Source of the DNA: Phycomyces blakesleeanus NRRL 1555(-)
Lineage: Eukaryota > Mucoromycota > Mucoromycetes > Mucorales > Phycomycetaceae
NCBI RefSeq assembly: GCF_001638985.1
Contig: NW_017265153.1
Span: 307,776-371,775, forward strand
Reading direction: 5' to 3'
Length of the DNA: 64,000 bases
Made by a program: the position numbers and the translations under genes. The first letter of the stretch is position 1, and every line of letters starts with the position of its first letter. Of this stretch, positions 10,498-23,867 are shown piece after piece. A model generated the notes under the pieces. That model was not told where the DNA came from. It was given only the letters and a program-made list of their open reading frames with translations, and did no database searches.

Positions 10498-13400
10498 TTA
10501 ACGGTCAGTGCCAGCCAAGACACTTACAACGCTACGGATATCAAGCTCTTCTTCACGAGGTTCGATTTGAAGACTTCGTGAATAGAAAGCTTGATCATCT
10601 ATTTCTACATTCTCCAGACTATGTTTGAGGTATAGCTGGATTTCTTCTACCAGGGCAAGGCGATATGGAATCTGGAATTGGTCAATTGCACTCAATACTC
10701 GGGTGGTCTTGATATATTTATCAAAATTGATCAACTGTGTTCCATTGGGAGACGTCCGATGATTCGAATTGCCGTCGTCAATAAATGTCATGTCAGTCAA
10801 GTAGACTCCCAAAAAAGGTAGACATGGTGCAATCGATGCAGTCAGCCGTTGACGATATTCCGCAAAATTGCGCTGTGAATCTGTGGCCCGATATATTTGC
10901 TCATACATCGTCTTGTATTTTCCAGATACATACTCCCATGTTTTCTTTAGGCGTGAGATACTGGTTGATGATAGTGCAGATCTGATGGCCATCAATGTAT
11001 TGTAATTGCTCAGCTGGAGGCAAAACTACACAGCAAAAATAATAAAGAATTTTAATATATATTTAATACAAATATATAGTATATTACTTACATCTCCAAC
11101 CTTGATCCAAAATTTAATAATATGTGAGCGCTTCTTTGGATCTGAATCACGCAGGATCGAATCAGAAATCCAGCTTGTAACCTGAGTGCTTTTTTGAATC
11201 ATGGCCTTGACATTGGCTGCTGTACTAACTGCCCCCTTCTTCTTGAATTCCTGGCCAATCATCTCATTATGACGGATCTTACAAAACAAAGAATTCTCCA
11301 TAAGTGTGAGCTGTCGGGCTAGTTCAAGAGGGTCAAAATCATTGACGTGTACACTCTGCAGCAAACTTTCGCTGGGAGTCTTGCGCAAGATATTTCGAAG
11401 CGATCGGGTGATAACAGACGGTGGTAGCTGGGTGTTAAAGGAAGAAACTTCTGAATGCTCTTCAAACAAGGTCAGGCCAGAGAAGAGAGAGGATCCAGAC
11501 GAGAGGGATATATGAGAACCAGAAGCTGATTTTTGCAAAGCTGCCCTGGATTCACTGGTATACGAAGACTTGCGACTATCTGCCAGAAGAATTGTCGAGG
11601 AAAACTATTGAAATAATGATAATAGTAATACATTATTGATTATTGATTATTATCTTTTTTGTGTATATATATATAATTCTTGCTTTTTACATAAACTTAC
11701 TGTACGGTTTGCATGCTCACGAAGACGATTTGCCGAACTTGGGTGTACCTTTTTTATATCCTTTTCAATGAAATCAAATACAAGGCTTTTGATGCACATG
11801 TCAAAGTCGTGAGAAAAATATGTTTCCAGCCAGATCTTGATTACGTTGCAGACTCTCAGTTGAACAGGCAGCCTAACACTGGTAGACCAAATCTTGAGCT
11901 CTTCTTCGTTGAGAGGTGGGTTTGAGGGAGGGCTGAGGTGGAATCGTTTGATGAACAATTGGAGCAGTTCAACAGGATCGGTGAATAGGCGAAAGTTGTA
12001 AAAAAATGCACGTAGAAAAAGAACATCTTTTAAAAAAAAAAACAATAATTAAATACATCCATGGTGAGCAAATAAGTAAATAAAAGAGTCTGTGCGTAAT
12101 TTTCCCCGCCACACAGTTATTTCTTCTTCTTCTTCTTTTTTCTAACCTGGTGCTTTCTTGTGCAAAGTCAAGTTCTCAACCAGGGTCTCGAGATTAGCAC
12201 CCGTAACCTGTCCATCCGCATTGACCATCCACTCATCTTCACTAAATACACGTTGCTTGATAAACCAAGGCTCTTCTTCCTTCTACAAAATATAAATTAG
12301 TTCCATTAATACATTTTCTTTTTTTTTAAAAAAAAACAAAAAAAAACTTTGTTTGGTTTTGATAATATACAAACCTTGACTGAATACTCGGTTTCTACAT
12401 CAGTAGTGCTCTCACGGGTTCTACTGCTGGAAAATGACATCCAAGAAGAGGTGCGTCTGACACCAGTAGAAGAGTCTGGAGTAAGTCCAGAAGAGGGGGT
12501 ATTATTGCCAGCATCCTCGTGACGATGTTTGATCGACATGCGCAGGTTGGAAACACTCATGTTGCGTGGGCGGCGACCCTTTGAAGAAGGATCTGTCATT
12601 GGAGTGGATTTAGAGCTAGAGAGTTTGAAATCGGCAGGATGTGATTGTGGAATAGGAGGAATTGGAATAGCTGCTATTGCTGCTGCTGCTGCTGCTGCTG
12701 ATGGTTCTGTATTTGTTGACGATACCGAGGACTGAGGTCTTAGAGTGCTCACAGTTGCCGCCCTGGCCAAAGTACCTCTGGATTTTTCTTCTTCTATTCT
12801 ACTAGAAGCTAATGGATGTATTGTAATCTGCTCTTCGTTTTTTGGACTGGTTGATTCATGTAGTGTCGATGTTTGATGGAGAGACTCGGCTGAAGATAGG
12901 GCAGCCTGTCGCAAACCATTAGCAAATCCACCAGCCGGAGGAGAGTTTTCATAGACACCACCCGATTGACGAGCTGCAGCTGAGGCACGTCTGATTGTTT
13001 CTGATCTACCGAGTCTTGATTTACTGGTTGTAGACCGCCTGGTCAACGAAGAGAGTGGCGTTTTTACCAATGATTCAACACTAATAGTTGCCGGGTTTTC
13101 TGTTCCTGCTTCAGTTTCTGCTCCTGTTGGTTCTGAATATCCTGTCTTTTGCAATGTGGTAGATTCTTGATCGTCATTGCGATTATCAATCTCATCTTCC
13201 GAGTCCAATTCAACTGTTTCTAATTCAATAGTCTCAAATCCACCTGCCTGATTTGGTTCGAATACTGCGTCATCACGCCCACCGCGTTCCTCCACTTCGA
13301 CTTCGGCTTCGGCTTCGACCTCGACCTCGACCTCGGTTTCATCTTGGTTAGCTTCATCATACTGCTGCTGTAATACCGTCAGACTGGTGACCTTACGTCC

Positions 13401-15482
13401 GAGAACACTTAGAGTCTGGTGCCGTCGAGTGTCCGTGATATTCTCAAGCTGATCGCGCATAGCTTCCTGGTCCTCTTCAGATACCGATTCAACTGAATCA
13501 ATGTGTAAGCACGTGCGAACACATGCGGTACATGTATTGGTTGTACGGACCACGTTGTCACAGTTGTTTCGCAGACGCTCCAGAGGTTCATCATCCTCGT
13601 GTGGGCCGGTGAGGGCACGGACGGCCGTGACAAGATGAGTTATTGCGCTGTAGACGGCTTCTTTGGCAACCACTAGGGCAACAAGATGGGGATCTTCTGG
13701 AGTACTAGAAGAGTGCTTGTGATCCAGGTCGTCTACGTTTGAGCAAATGTGTTCCACAATTGCCAGGAATGTGCGTACAGCCTCTACTGCTTTACGTGTC
13801 ATCTCCAACATCTCCGTGGCACGTTGGCGGGTTGCCAAATAGCGTTCGATTGTTAGAAAGAGACTAGCAATAAGGGTCGTGATTTCTACTCGGTGCTCTA
13901 GAATATTCTCGTGGATGTGGTTAGCGTCGGGTAAAGGTACAGCCTTGGCGATGAGAGAGGCACTGGACAAGCGGGCGCTGGCTAGTTGATGACGAAGAGA
14001 GAGGGTTGATGTTGAGGAAAGTGATGTGAGAGAGTTACGGGGTGAAAGGGATGTAAGAGAATGGTGATTGTGATGGTATGGTTGTTCTGGCTGCTGCTGT
14101 TGGTAGTTTCCGGATAGAGAGCGAAAGACTTCTTCAAACATATCCATTTCGATTAGTAATTGATTTGCCAGACTGGGCATTTCTCCATCAACTGGTTTTG
14201 GAGGAGCCGCCTGCAGCTCCTTGCCCTTGAGGACTAGTCGACTCAAGGCATTTAGGACTATTTTGCGCTGTCGGGCTAATTCAGGTGACAGACGCAGGAG
14301 AGGAGAATCCTTGTTTACTGTGTTTGCTGCTGTCAGGACTGCTCTAATTGATGACACCACCTGGAAGACGGCTACCTGGATTCCAGCAGGTGCATTGCAG
14401 GCATCCACTAATTCGGACATCCGCATCGAGACATCTTCCATTAGTGCTTCCCACTGTGAGGCATCTAAAGTTATTAAGCTGTCTTCTTGTATTGGGGACT
14501 GGGTGTTTGGATTGCTGACTGTGCCCGAGCGTCGTCGATCTTCGGTCAAGAGTGCTCGTGCTAGTTCTACTCTGTCTTGCATTGGTAAGGTGAGCGAAGA
14601 CTGGGATCTTTTACGAGCCGAGACTAGAGTGTTTGTCTGATAAAGAATAAGAAAGAGATGTTAATTAATTAACTAATTAATTAATTGGCTTTTTCTTTTT
14701 CGTTTCGTTTCTTTTCCTTTCTCTCTCTCTCTCTTATTCTTCTATTTCATTTGATTTCAATTTCGATTTAAATCTTTAATTGATTTCAATTTCGATCCAA
14801 TTTAATTTGGTTTAATCCCAGAGATTTTCACACAATAATAAGAGCAGTATATAGATATTTCTTCGTCGTCGTCGTCGTCGTCGTCATCTTCTTCTTCTTC
14901 ATTGTGATTTACACAATAAAATGAAGTACGCATTATTTAAGCTCTCTTGGTTACTTGTATATATTTGTGTGTGTGTGCCATTTTTAAAAGAAATTTATAT
15001 ATATATATAATACATGCCTGTGAATCTTGGCTAGTAAGATCGGTATCTTGTGAATTAAGGGTGTTTCTGGATGTGTCTCTATTTGTGTCGTGGTCTGACT
15101 TCATCGTCTGTCTCCATGCGTCAAGCTCGCCTTGTGAGTGTTCGTCTTCAAAATCTGCTGCTTCACGAACGGCGTCGCCAATTCGTCCTACATAGTTACT
15201 GGGGAACCAGCCACGGACGTCGTTTAATAAGCCGTCCCACCAGCCTGAGCTGTCTCGATTAAAAACTTCGATAATGGCTCCCTTGCGAAAAAAGAGGCAA
15301 GAGACCGATTGATCAGCTGGACCCGATGAAGGTAGAAAGTCATGTAGTGCCTGTACAAAGTGTGAGGTAAGTGGTGATGGTGAGGTGCCTTCCTTTGGTG
15401 ATGATGGAAGTGATGGTGGAGAGAATGAGGTCGTGGTTTGCTTCATTGGTCTAGGAAGCGGTAATGGTTCTGACAAGGTCAT
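10498..15482 (-). CDS. Cdc25-type Ras guanine-nucleotide exchange factor with SH3 domain
   Basis: Predicted activator of Ras by GDP/GTP exchange, probably at the plasma membrane upstream of cAMP or MAPK signalling. Exons: 15482-15018, 14636-12375, 12282-12147, 12026-11701, 11604-11092 and 11025-10498, about 1409 aa. Residues about 41-105 form an SH3 domain (ALHDFLP, SSGWWDGLLND, GWFPSNYVG), as in yeast Cdc25. A long middle region has acidic repeats of E and V and an alanine run. The RasGEF N-terminal motif lies near 950-1060 (TDPVELLQLFIKRF) and the catalytic CDC25 domain near 1085-1380 (FDPLELARQLTLMENSLFCK, LSNYNTLMAIRSALSSTSI, PFLGVYLTDMTFIDDG). The first intron either uses a GC donor or a shifted GT-AG pair; both keep the frame. 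The frame is intact elsewhere. Confidence 0.93.
14866..14898. repeat. GTC and TTC triplet repeats in RasGEF intron 1
   Basis: Seven CGT/GTC triplets followed by several CTT units within the longest intron of the RasGEF gene. Confidence 0.8.
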
Positions 15483-16626
15483 TTATATATATATGTGTGT
15501 ATATATATATAAAGAACAAAGCCAATAACAAAACAATAAAATAAAGGAAAGGTCGATTCTTATGATGTGCTTCTTCTTCTACTTTTTTGATTTTGAAAAA
15601 AGTATTTTGTTGTTTTGTTGTTTTGGTTTCTTTGGGTTTGGATATTAGGATGGTTTTGCTGATGATATAGTCCACATAGAGCAATGACAGCACTGGTGTA
15701 AATTGTAGGATATGTACAAGTTAATTTACAGTATATTTAAATGATAAATATCAATATCAATATTACTATCGATATCGATATCAATATTTAAGGTAGAAGA
15801 AGAGAGTAAGAGTAAGTAAGTAAGAAAGCAAGAAAGAAAGTAAAAGAGCAGGGTGGCCCAGTCAGGATTATATTTCTATCAAAAGAATAAAGGTATTATA
15901 TTAATACTATGTATGTATGTATGTATATATATATAAAAAAGGAGAAGGCGGGATAGGTCAATATGAGTGTATTTTAACTGATTGAGAAAAAGTCTCGCTT
16001 ATTTTAGGGGTTTATTTTTAATGGACGCACGAGTATATATATATATATATTTATATATATAAATATAAATATATAAATACCTGGGACGTACGACACAATA
16101 TATATACTTATTTATATGTATTTCTTTCTTTTTTTTTTTTCCTTTCATTTTTTATACATATTCAAAAGGGCAATATTCATATATATTATATATATATTTA
16201 AAATCGTATTTTCTATTTCTATTCCGCCTTTCTAATTTCTCCACCTGCCGTTGTCTAACCTCTTTATTCAATACTCGACCTTGATATGGTTTTGACACAT
16301 CAATCTCAGTTTCAATTCCCAGAGAATCTTTTATAATGAAAACGAACAAGCGATTAAAGAAAATAAAAAGAATCGTGAGTATTCTTATTGTTGGTAATTT
16401 GAGCGATTTTTAGCCTTATTTTTTCACTACTGCTGTTACTGCTAATGTTATTTGGCTAGATCTCTTTGCTTATAATTTGTGATTGTAAGCAAAGAAAAAA
16501 AAAGAAGCATAGTATACAAAAGCTTCGAGTCGATTAGATAAAGAGGGCTATCAAGACAATAAAGATCAAAGCCAATATAACAATTAATAATCCTAATCCT
16601 AATCCTAATAGTGATATCTATAATAG

Positions 16627-16629
<3 letters not shown>

Positions 16630-16656
<27 letters not shown>
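16630..16656. repeat. (TA)n dinucleotide repeat
   Basis: About 13 perfect TA units in the gene-poor spacer. Confidence 0.9.
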
Positions 16657-16661
<5 letters not shown>

Positions 16662-19600
16662 CATATAATTATATGGGTGTATGCGCCAGATCTTCTGTCA
16701 TTATCACCGCCAAAAACAATAAAGATAAAATATTAGCTTCCAATCTCTTTTGGATAGCAATATCTATCAACCTCATTCACCCTTTCCCTCCAAATTTGAA
16801 TACTCTGTCTCACTCTTGAAGCGGAATCTTATTATTCTCTTTATACATATTCATCTTGTAATACAAATACAATTGGCCATCAAGAATCAACACTACAACA
16901 AGATAAACCAAAATAATCAAAGTAATACAATCAATATATATTTAAATATACTTGAATATACTTGCACCTATAGAATCTAATTTATCATGTCATTATTATT
17001 ATCACTAGAGTTGTATAAAACACTAAAGAATATAGATATCTATACTTAAAAGAAACAACTCGAGAAAGGTTACACCGGTCTTGGGAGAAGGAAGGGTGGG
17101 GAGGTGTCTTTTTAAACTACTAAAAAGGAAATCGCAGCATGTGGAGCAAAAAAAAATCTTAAAAATATTTATATGTCATATAATTAAAAGGAATACAGTA
17201 TCACAACAACAGGAATCAGATTTATTTATCTTCTAGTGCGTTTAGTATAAGCATTATTTTTAGCGTAAAAAAAAATGGAACAATGAGCGAAAAATTTCTT
17301 GTATTACCAAGAAAATATATATTTTATATAGAGTATGAAAGACAGCGCAATGACACTAAAGACTTACTACTCGGGGGGTTTGAGAGTTGTATAATACACA
17401 CAAGACCATGCTGGAATGGCACCTAACTTTTTCTTCTATATATCTTGTTACATAAATCAAAGTCCTCCAAAACAAAAAAAAAGAATCAACAGAGTGTCTT
17501 GGTTCTGCCTAACAAACTTTACATTATTGTATGCTCTTGTGTTCAATTAGAATATTTATACATGCAAATGTTACCACACCAGTGCTTATATAGACAATGG
17601 TAATTTATCATATAGACCACATTTAGGTTAAACAATTCAAGATTCACTAAACTTACAAAACATTACTCTAATTGTCTATATATATATATTATTCTTAAAT
17701 TATTAGTATTATTATTATTGTCATTTAAAGGCTTTATTTGACTTGAACACAAGCAACATCTAATATGTATGTTTATATGTATATTAGATAGGCAAATACA
17801 TGTAGCTGTCCATATTTGCTGTATTGGTGGAATAGAAACAAAGCAAATAAAACAAAAATGAAGCAGAATACACTGATTTAAATGGCATGTTAAACTTAGT
17901 CAACATTGAATCTCGCAGAATCATAGCTGGAGCCGAGGTTGTTCGGCACTTTGTGTATAACTATTCTATAAGAAGTATTTTGTCAGTTGGGAGTACCACA
18001 TGTAATATTCATCTCTACATTTATTACCAGGATTTAATATTCTATTTACTGTGCAACTTTTATAATCTTCAAACCATTTCATATTATATACATATACATA
18101 TATATATATATTAATAATAATAGTAATAAGAATTTCCTTAGAGAATCAATGCAAGCAAAAAAGCACCCCGATTAATTAAAAAATCAAACTAACTATTCTT
18201 TGACTTTGACTTTTACTTTTGTTACCTGTATCTGTACCTGTACCTGAATAGATATACCTATTACTTTATATATATATCAAAAATTCTGTTTGTGGTTAGT
18301 CTCTTTATAACCCAGAAAGACAGAATTCTACTCTTGGTGTAGAAAGACATGTTACATAAAAGATGTGATATTAAATACTACCTTTCTTAAGAAACTATCC
18401 GAGCAAGTCAATGCATTGCTACACCACAGCTAGATTCATCTAAGCCTTCAATGATTGGTTAACCTGTCCCGTCAAACCTAAAATCCAGTCTTGAAAATCA
18501 TTGGTAATTGCAATGAGATTTCAAAGAAGTATTGCTATTGGTTCCAAAGTATAGGGTTAGCTAGTTTTGTCTTCAGTATATTGCATTATAATGACTTTTC
18601 AATGATTAGTAATTAGATCGATCTAAGAACAAAACTGAAAAAAAAGAAACTCGAATATTAGCATGTATTCTAATAAACATATCTAGAAATATCCAAAATG
18701 GTTATCCTGAGGCTGCTCATTACTTGTATAAAAATGTCAAAGAGGTTTAGTAGAATCTCAAAAAAAGATAATAATCATAATATCGATATCCTATTTAAAT
18801 AGCTTACTTTTTAATATAACAATACTTTTTCGACAATTTATTTTATCAGCCAGTAAAAAAAAGAAGAAGAAGAAAAATCCAAAGAATTCTTTCTTCTTCT
18901 CTCTTAGGTACCACTATATTTATTAGATTATTGGTGCAAAAAAATAGGAATAATAATTATATCACTCAGTTTCAAATGCTTGATTTGGTATATCTCAACC
19001 AATATTCGTAAGCAGCAGATTTGACGTTAGACTCGAGTTTAAAGGTAATTAAGCACCTGGTATCCTGGTTTAGTACCCTGATAACTTTGAGAAGCTTATA
19101 GTCTCTAAAGAGAATACAAATCATCTTCAACAAAACTATATTTGAATCCAATTTGAAACGTAGTAGACCTAGCATTTCAATGAAGGTCACAATTCATACA
19201 CAAGCGACACTATTTCTAATCTAAAGAAAGAAACACAATCTACTTATTTTTTCCAAGCAAATATTACAGTCCTGGCTGTGTTCGAAGCAAAAAAAAAATA
19301 GCTACTTGATAAGACATTGTTGCCTGATATTTATTCCCTACTTCCTTCGCTTCCGCTGCCAAGCTCTACCTAATGCATGCGTTTTCTGGATAGAGTAAAT
19401 GTGTGGCTAATTATAACAGAAATTGCTAATTGTGGCGGGTGCAGGTACAAAAAAGAAGATCTAAAGATAGCTATGATGTAAGAAAGTTTGATCTTAGCTA
19501 GTATCCATTTTAGGGTGTGGCGCAATGGTTTTTGGGAACCAATCCTGCCGTTTTTACACTTCAAGATCAGACGATGTTAGTTTTTTTTTATAGACGAATC

Positions 19601-19917
19601 AAGTTAATTTTTAGACGTCTTGTTTACCTTTGTTGGACAGAACGTAAAATGCAATTTGGAAAATAAGGATTAGTTACGAGACAAATGAGAAAGAGATTGA
19701 ATGATCAGACTTTCTTTTTTTTGTCTATTGAATTCTGTTGGTCTTCCAACCCCCATCCGGACATTCCTATCGATTGAAAGCATATTTTTTGCAGCATTTA
19801 CATATCGCTGCCAAAGTGTGGAACAGGTTTTGCATTCCAGCACACTTTTGCCGCGAATATGTAAGGCTGGTTCAAGGATATCTGAGCGAAAACTATTACA
19901 TATTCGCTAGTCTTAGA

Positions 19918-20469
19918 GGGACGAAGTTTCCTGGTGGGACATGTCATTTCCTAGTGGGAGACAACATTTTGATTCTACCGGACCACAAATCGTGACCTTT
20001 TTTCCAGCATCTAGTAATTCTATCTGGTCCCTAAAGACACAGAATACTCTTATAAAGGCTTTTCTTTGTGCTTTGCAGAGAGAGAGAAAAAGGACAAGTG
20101 GGAATTACTTACCAGTTGGTGCTATCACACTCTGGATATAAGTAGGTAAAAGAAAGACAAAGGCACGATACGCGTAAGACGGCCAATAAATAGTAAAGTG
20201 TTCAACAAGATTGCGTTACGCTCTAATGGCAACACCTCTTTATAGCCTTTTGCATAACTGGTTATCGATATAGTGTATTTGTGACTAATTATTATTTTTT
20301 ATGGCCATGTATAAATTTAGGGCTACTAATTGAATATATTGTATGTATTTTAGGACACACCATTTTGTCCTGAAGGATTAGATATATACACCGGACCCCA
20401 GACATATAGCCACATTTGATTAGTCCGGTTAGATAGAAACGTCGTGCCCCACCAGGAAACGTCGTCCCC
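19918..20469. mobile_element. Possible MITE-like inverted-repeat element
   Basis: Reading inward from both ends, the first 21 bases are nearly identical: GGGACGAAGTTTCCTGGTGG on the plus strand at 19918 and GGGACGACGTTTCCTGGTGG on the minus strand from 20467. Each end then repeats degenerate copies of the same 20-bp unit (three on the left, two on the right) and ends with ACCGGAC. The 400 bp in between encode nothing clear. A terminal inverted repeat with iterated sub-repeats suits a non-autonomous DNA transposon. No convincing target-site duplication is seen, so this is tentative. Confidence 0.4.
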
Positions 20470-20547
20470 GTAATATTTCTGGTAACAATAATACTCTTTT
20501 CTTTTGTAAAAATTCCTTTTATTGATTGCAATCTTGGATAACTTTAG

Positions 20548-23486
20548 CTACCCATGAAAAATATTTGTAGCCAGGTAAATACACGACCCAATGAAGCGAA
20601 GGCCTAATATTGCAGCAGTGAACCAAAGAATACATCCTACATAAATTGTGATTCTTAACTGATGGTCTCCAAACCAGCGGTTGGTTTCCACACTCGACAG
20701 AAGTACAACCATTGCCAAGTTAGAAAATGTCCACGCCAGTACAATGTAAGTTCGAAATGCTCGGTAATAGTCTTCTTTCTTTGTTTTTGAACTACATTGA
20801 GGCTTCCTGGTCTTTGATTTATCGCGAATATCTAGACGTGCTTTGTGGTATATCAAGTCGATATCCGTCGGATCAAATTGGGCTACAATATTCAGGCTAT
20901 TTCTCTTGCTAATATCTCCAGGTTTAGAGGTTTCCGTGTCTAGTAGAGCATGTGTGTCTTCTTTTGTTCCCCATGAAACATCATGAGTATTGCAAAAAGC
21001 ATATACGTTGAGTACATTTACATAGCTCGGCGACAAAATTGTGTACTGTAACATACTGGTGAATATGTGCCAGGGATCGAGAAATAAAATCCCAGATAAA
21101 AGGTATATAATAAACGTAGAGCATACGGACAGTACAATACTCTGGATTCTGTAGCGACCGAGCAAAGCCATCAGTGATAAATCAGGACTTTCGATAGCTG
21201 CCTTGACGCCAGTATAAACAATCCAAGCCATGGCAAACATTAAATACATCATAAGGAGTCCGAATATTGCCATACTAATGATGTAGGCATACTTGAATCC
21301 TTGTGGTCTATTACCCAGGGCAATCACAAATAAGAATATCAACAATATCGCTAAAAAACATGTTCAAATAAATAAAGACCTTTTTTGTTTATATGTTTTG
21401 AAAATATTTAAACTTACAGTATATCCAGTCGAGGGCTAAATTGATATATATTGAGTAGCTAACTGGGAATGGCCGAGGATCAAGTGAAATCGAAGAAAGT
21501 GTTTTTGTCAATTCATGAAATATTAGATAGAAATTTCCCTGTTCAAGATATATATATATATATTGATAATTAGTATTCATGGTAGAAATAGTAGTATAGT
21601 TGGATATAAGCATACCAGAGCAAACCAAGAAAAAAGCAAGTTGACTGTGTTATAGAAATGGACAAACATAAACATGGTCTTTCGAATAAGAGTATGATTC
21701 GAACCCCATATTTTCTTCCAGTGATAAATTGCATAGACTGTGGCAAAGAATGAACCTAAAGCAATATATCAAATGAGGGAAAAATACTCATTTAGTCTTA
21801 CCATTCAACCACCTTCGACGCTGCGAGATAAACTCTGGTACCTAATAATTTCAACAATAAGTTATCATATATTTATACGGCTGTGGTTTTACAAAAAAAA
21901 GACAGGTTTACTTTGCCAGGAACATCTGTTTCTCCATAGGCATTAGATACATAACGCAAAATCCAGCTAGAATTTTTCTTGGATACCAACTCATAGCATA
22001 ATATGCGATCTTCAGCAAGGTACATGTTAGCTGTAAATATATCAGCATCAGATCCACGGTGAGTTTCGCACATAAAGTATTTTTCTAAAGGACCGCCGCC
22101 ATTCACGTCGTTTAACAGGGCCATGTACCGATACGCAGAGAAAGCACCAGGTAATACCGAAATGTAGCCAAAGACCGATTCGAAAGGTTTATCCAGAATA
22201 TTGGACACCTTGTATTCAAAATTCTGAGATGCGACCAGTGGATTTAATAACGATGTACCAAAGCGGCCTGTCATGGCCCGAATCTCTCCGCAAACGCCGG
22301 CAACACGGCTGTCGAGCTCAAACGCTTTCCAAAGATGATAGATGGATCTATTTCCGGGTCGAGTCCCAACATCTAATAAAACACAAATCTTTGGCCGAAG
22401 AACTGGGCAAAATGCTTGAAAAAACCATCGATGTGAATTGATCTTTCTCTGATTGGCTTCTTTGAGACAAAAAATGACCTGACAAGGCACGATACCATCA
22501 TCGGCATATTTAAATTCCATATCCGAGTCGACGGATAGTTGTGTAGTATACTTTATGAGTAAAGTATGGGAGTTAATTAAATATCATAAAATAACACCGC
22601 CTTTTATGACTTTACCTCGTATATATGAGCAGAGACTCTTTTTCCATTAACAGTATTTTTTGCTACACCTCCTTGATAGACACCAAGAGCGGTCAATATT
22701 GATAGTACCTTTGAGTTAACCTCTTTGCGCCCATCTGCTATAATGCAAACTGTAACTTTTTTCCAGCCGTTTGATCCCCAAGTCTTGGATCGACTTCTTG
22801 AGCACAAATGTGAAATATTCTTCATGACACCATGCATTGTACGAGTGAACAGAATCTCGTCTTCCTATTTATAGTAGTTTAAATAAAGAAATAAAAGTCT
22901 TCTATATATAAAAATATGTACATTATACATGGTCAACACAATTGCTAACTCGGTTTCTCTTTCCATTATTTGCTGCCTGAGGATGTGACCGTCACGTATA
23001 AAGTTGCTTGGATCGCACATAGCAGCAGTATAGCGCATATGAGTGAACTCTTTTGAATTTCGGATAGGGACTAAGCCGATGTATTCACTAGATACCGGAC
23101 AATCCAACACCAGGTTACCACGAGTGAGCTTGACAATCGATGCTAAGTTTAATAATAGAATATAATGGCACATTTATCATATGATTTGAGTAAAACCTTT
23201 TTCTAAAGAGTGTGTCAATATATATATAGTGTATACCCTCACTTGAGTTGTATAGTCGATCTTGACGAAAAGGTGGATTTTCCCAACCTACCCTTGGAAT
23301 AGCGCAGCCAGCCATTGCCTGAGGGGCTTGTAACATGTGTGGAGGGGCATTTCTGACTATTTCAGTCGACTTTCTATACAAATTATGTGGTTCTCTCATG
23401 CATTGATTTCTAACAGGTATCGATAATATCGCAGGATTATTTGCATTTGCTTGATGAGATTGGTGGCGGTGTGTTGTCTGACGCAT
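20548..23486 (-). CDS. Chitin synthase, division 1 type
   Basis: Membrane GT2 enzyme that makes chitin from UDP-GlcNAc. Eight exons with consistent phases (23486-23237, 23142-22922, 22864-22616, 22550-21912, 21841-21802, 21755-21616, 21538-21418, 21350-20548) give 820 aa. Diagnostic motifs appear in order: [49 protein letters not shown], the LAEDRIL acid motif, and the product-binding [11 protein letters not shown] near residues 460-470. After these come at least five membrane segments, a DVSWGTK motif, and a C-terminal pair of hydrophobic helices. The key residues are intact. The N-terminal cytoplasmic tail is short (about 80 residues before the conserved core). The 40-nt exon 5 carries QRRRW itself. 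The exon 1 donor is ambiguous between two GT sites 8 nt apart that both keep the frame. Confidence 0.95.
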
Positions 23487-23867
23487 TCGGAGGCGTACGA
23501 TTATATCAGAATGTATCTATTACTTATCAAACCCAAATGTAATGTTATTTTGTGGGAAAACTTGACAATCTATTCATTAGCAAAAGAGAGATCTCTTGAA
23601 ACATTGTGATAAGAAACAATATATAGTCAATACTACTCGGTTCTTAATCTCTTTTAAGACTCAAGTATGTGTTTATTTGTTTATTTTAATTTATTCCATT
23701 TCTCTCTATGCTCAGATGAAATTGTTTTTACATTTTAATCAATCAATCACAAATCCTTATATGTATAAAGCTTGTGGATTGATTGAATGGATATTGATTT
23801 ATGAAGTTCTATCATTTCTTCATCTTCATACGTTTTTTTTTTGCATTGCATTATATTGTGTACATCA
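23487..23867. other. Spacer between chitin synthase and hydrolase genes
   Basis: Chitin synthase promoter on the minus strand, AT-rich; no gene seen. The 3' end of the next minus-strand gene begins at 23868. Confidence 0.5.

Larger units (their letters stand above)
15483..20547. other. 5 kb gene-poor AT-rich spacer
   Basis: The largest gene-free stretch between RasGEF and chitin synthase. It contains many (TA)n runs (for example 16630-16656), CCTAAT repeats near 16590, and no open frame with a recognisable domain. Weak hints of exons on the minus strand at 16535-16622 and 16160-16340 are described as findings. An inverted-repeat structure occupies about 19918-20469. Confidence 0.55.

Noticed and set aside
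21680..21700. GATTCGAACCCC, resembling a tRNA T-loop
   Set aside because: It is the coding sequence of chitin synthase exon 6 and has no cloverleaf around it.
20548..23486. Chitin synthase read as a pseudogene because of many broken frames
   Set aside because: All breaks coincide with GT-AG introns; spliced phases agree through eight exons and every catalytic motif is present.
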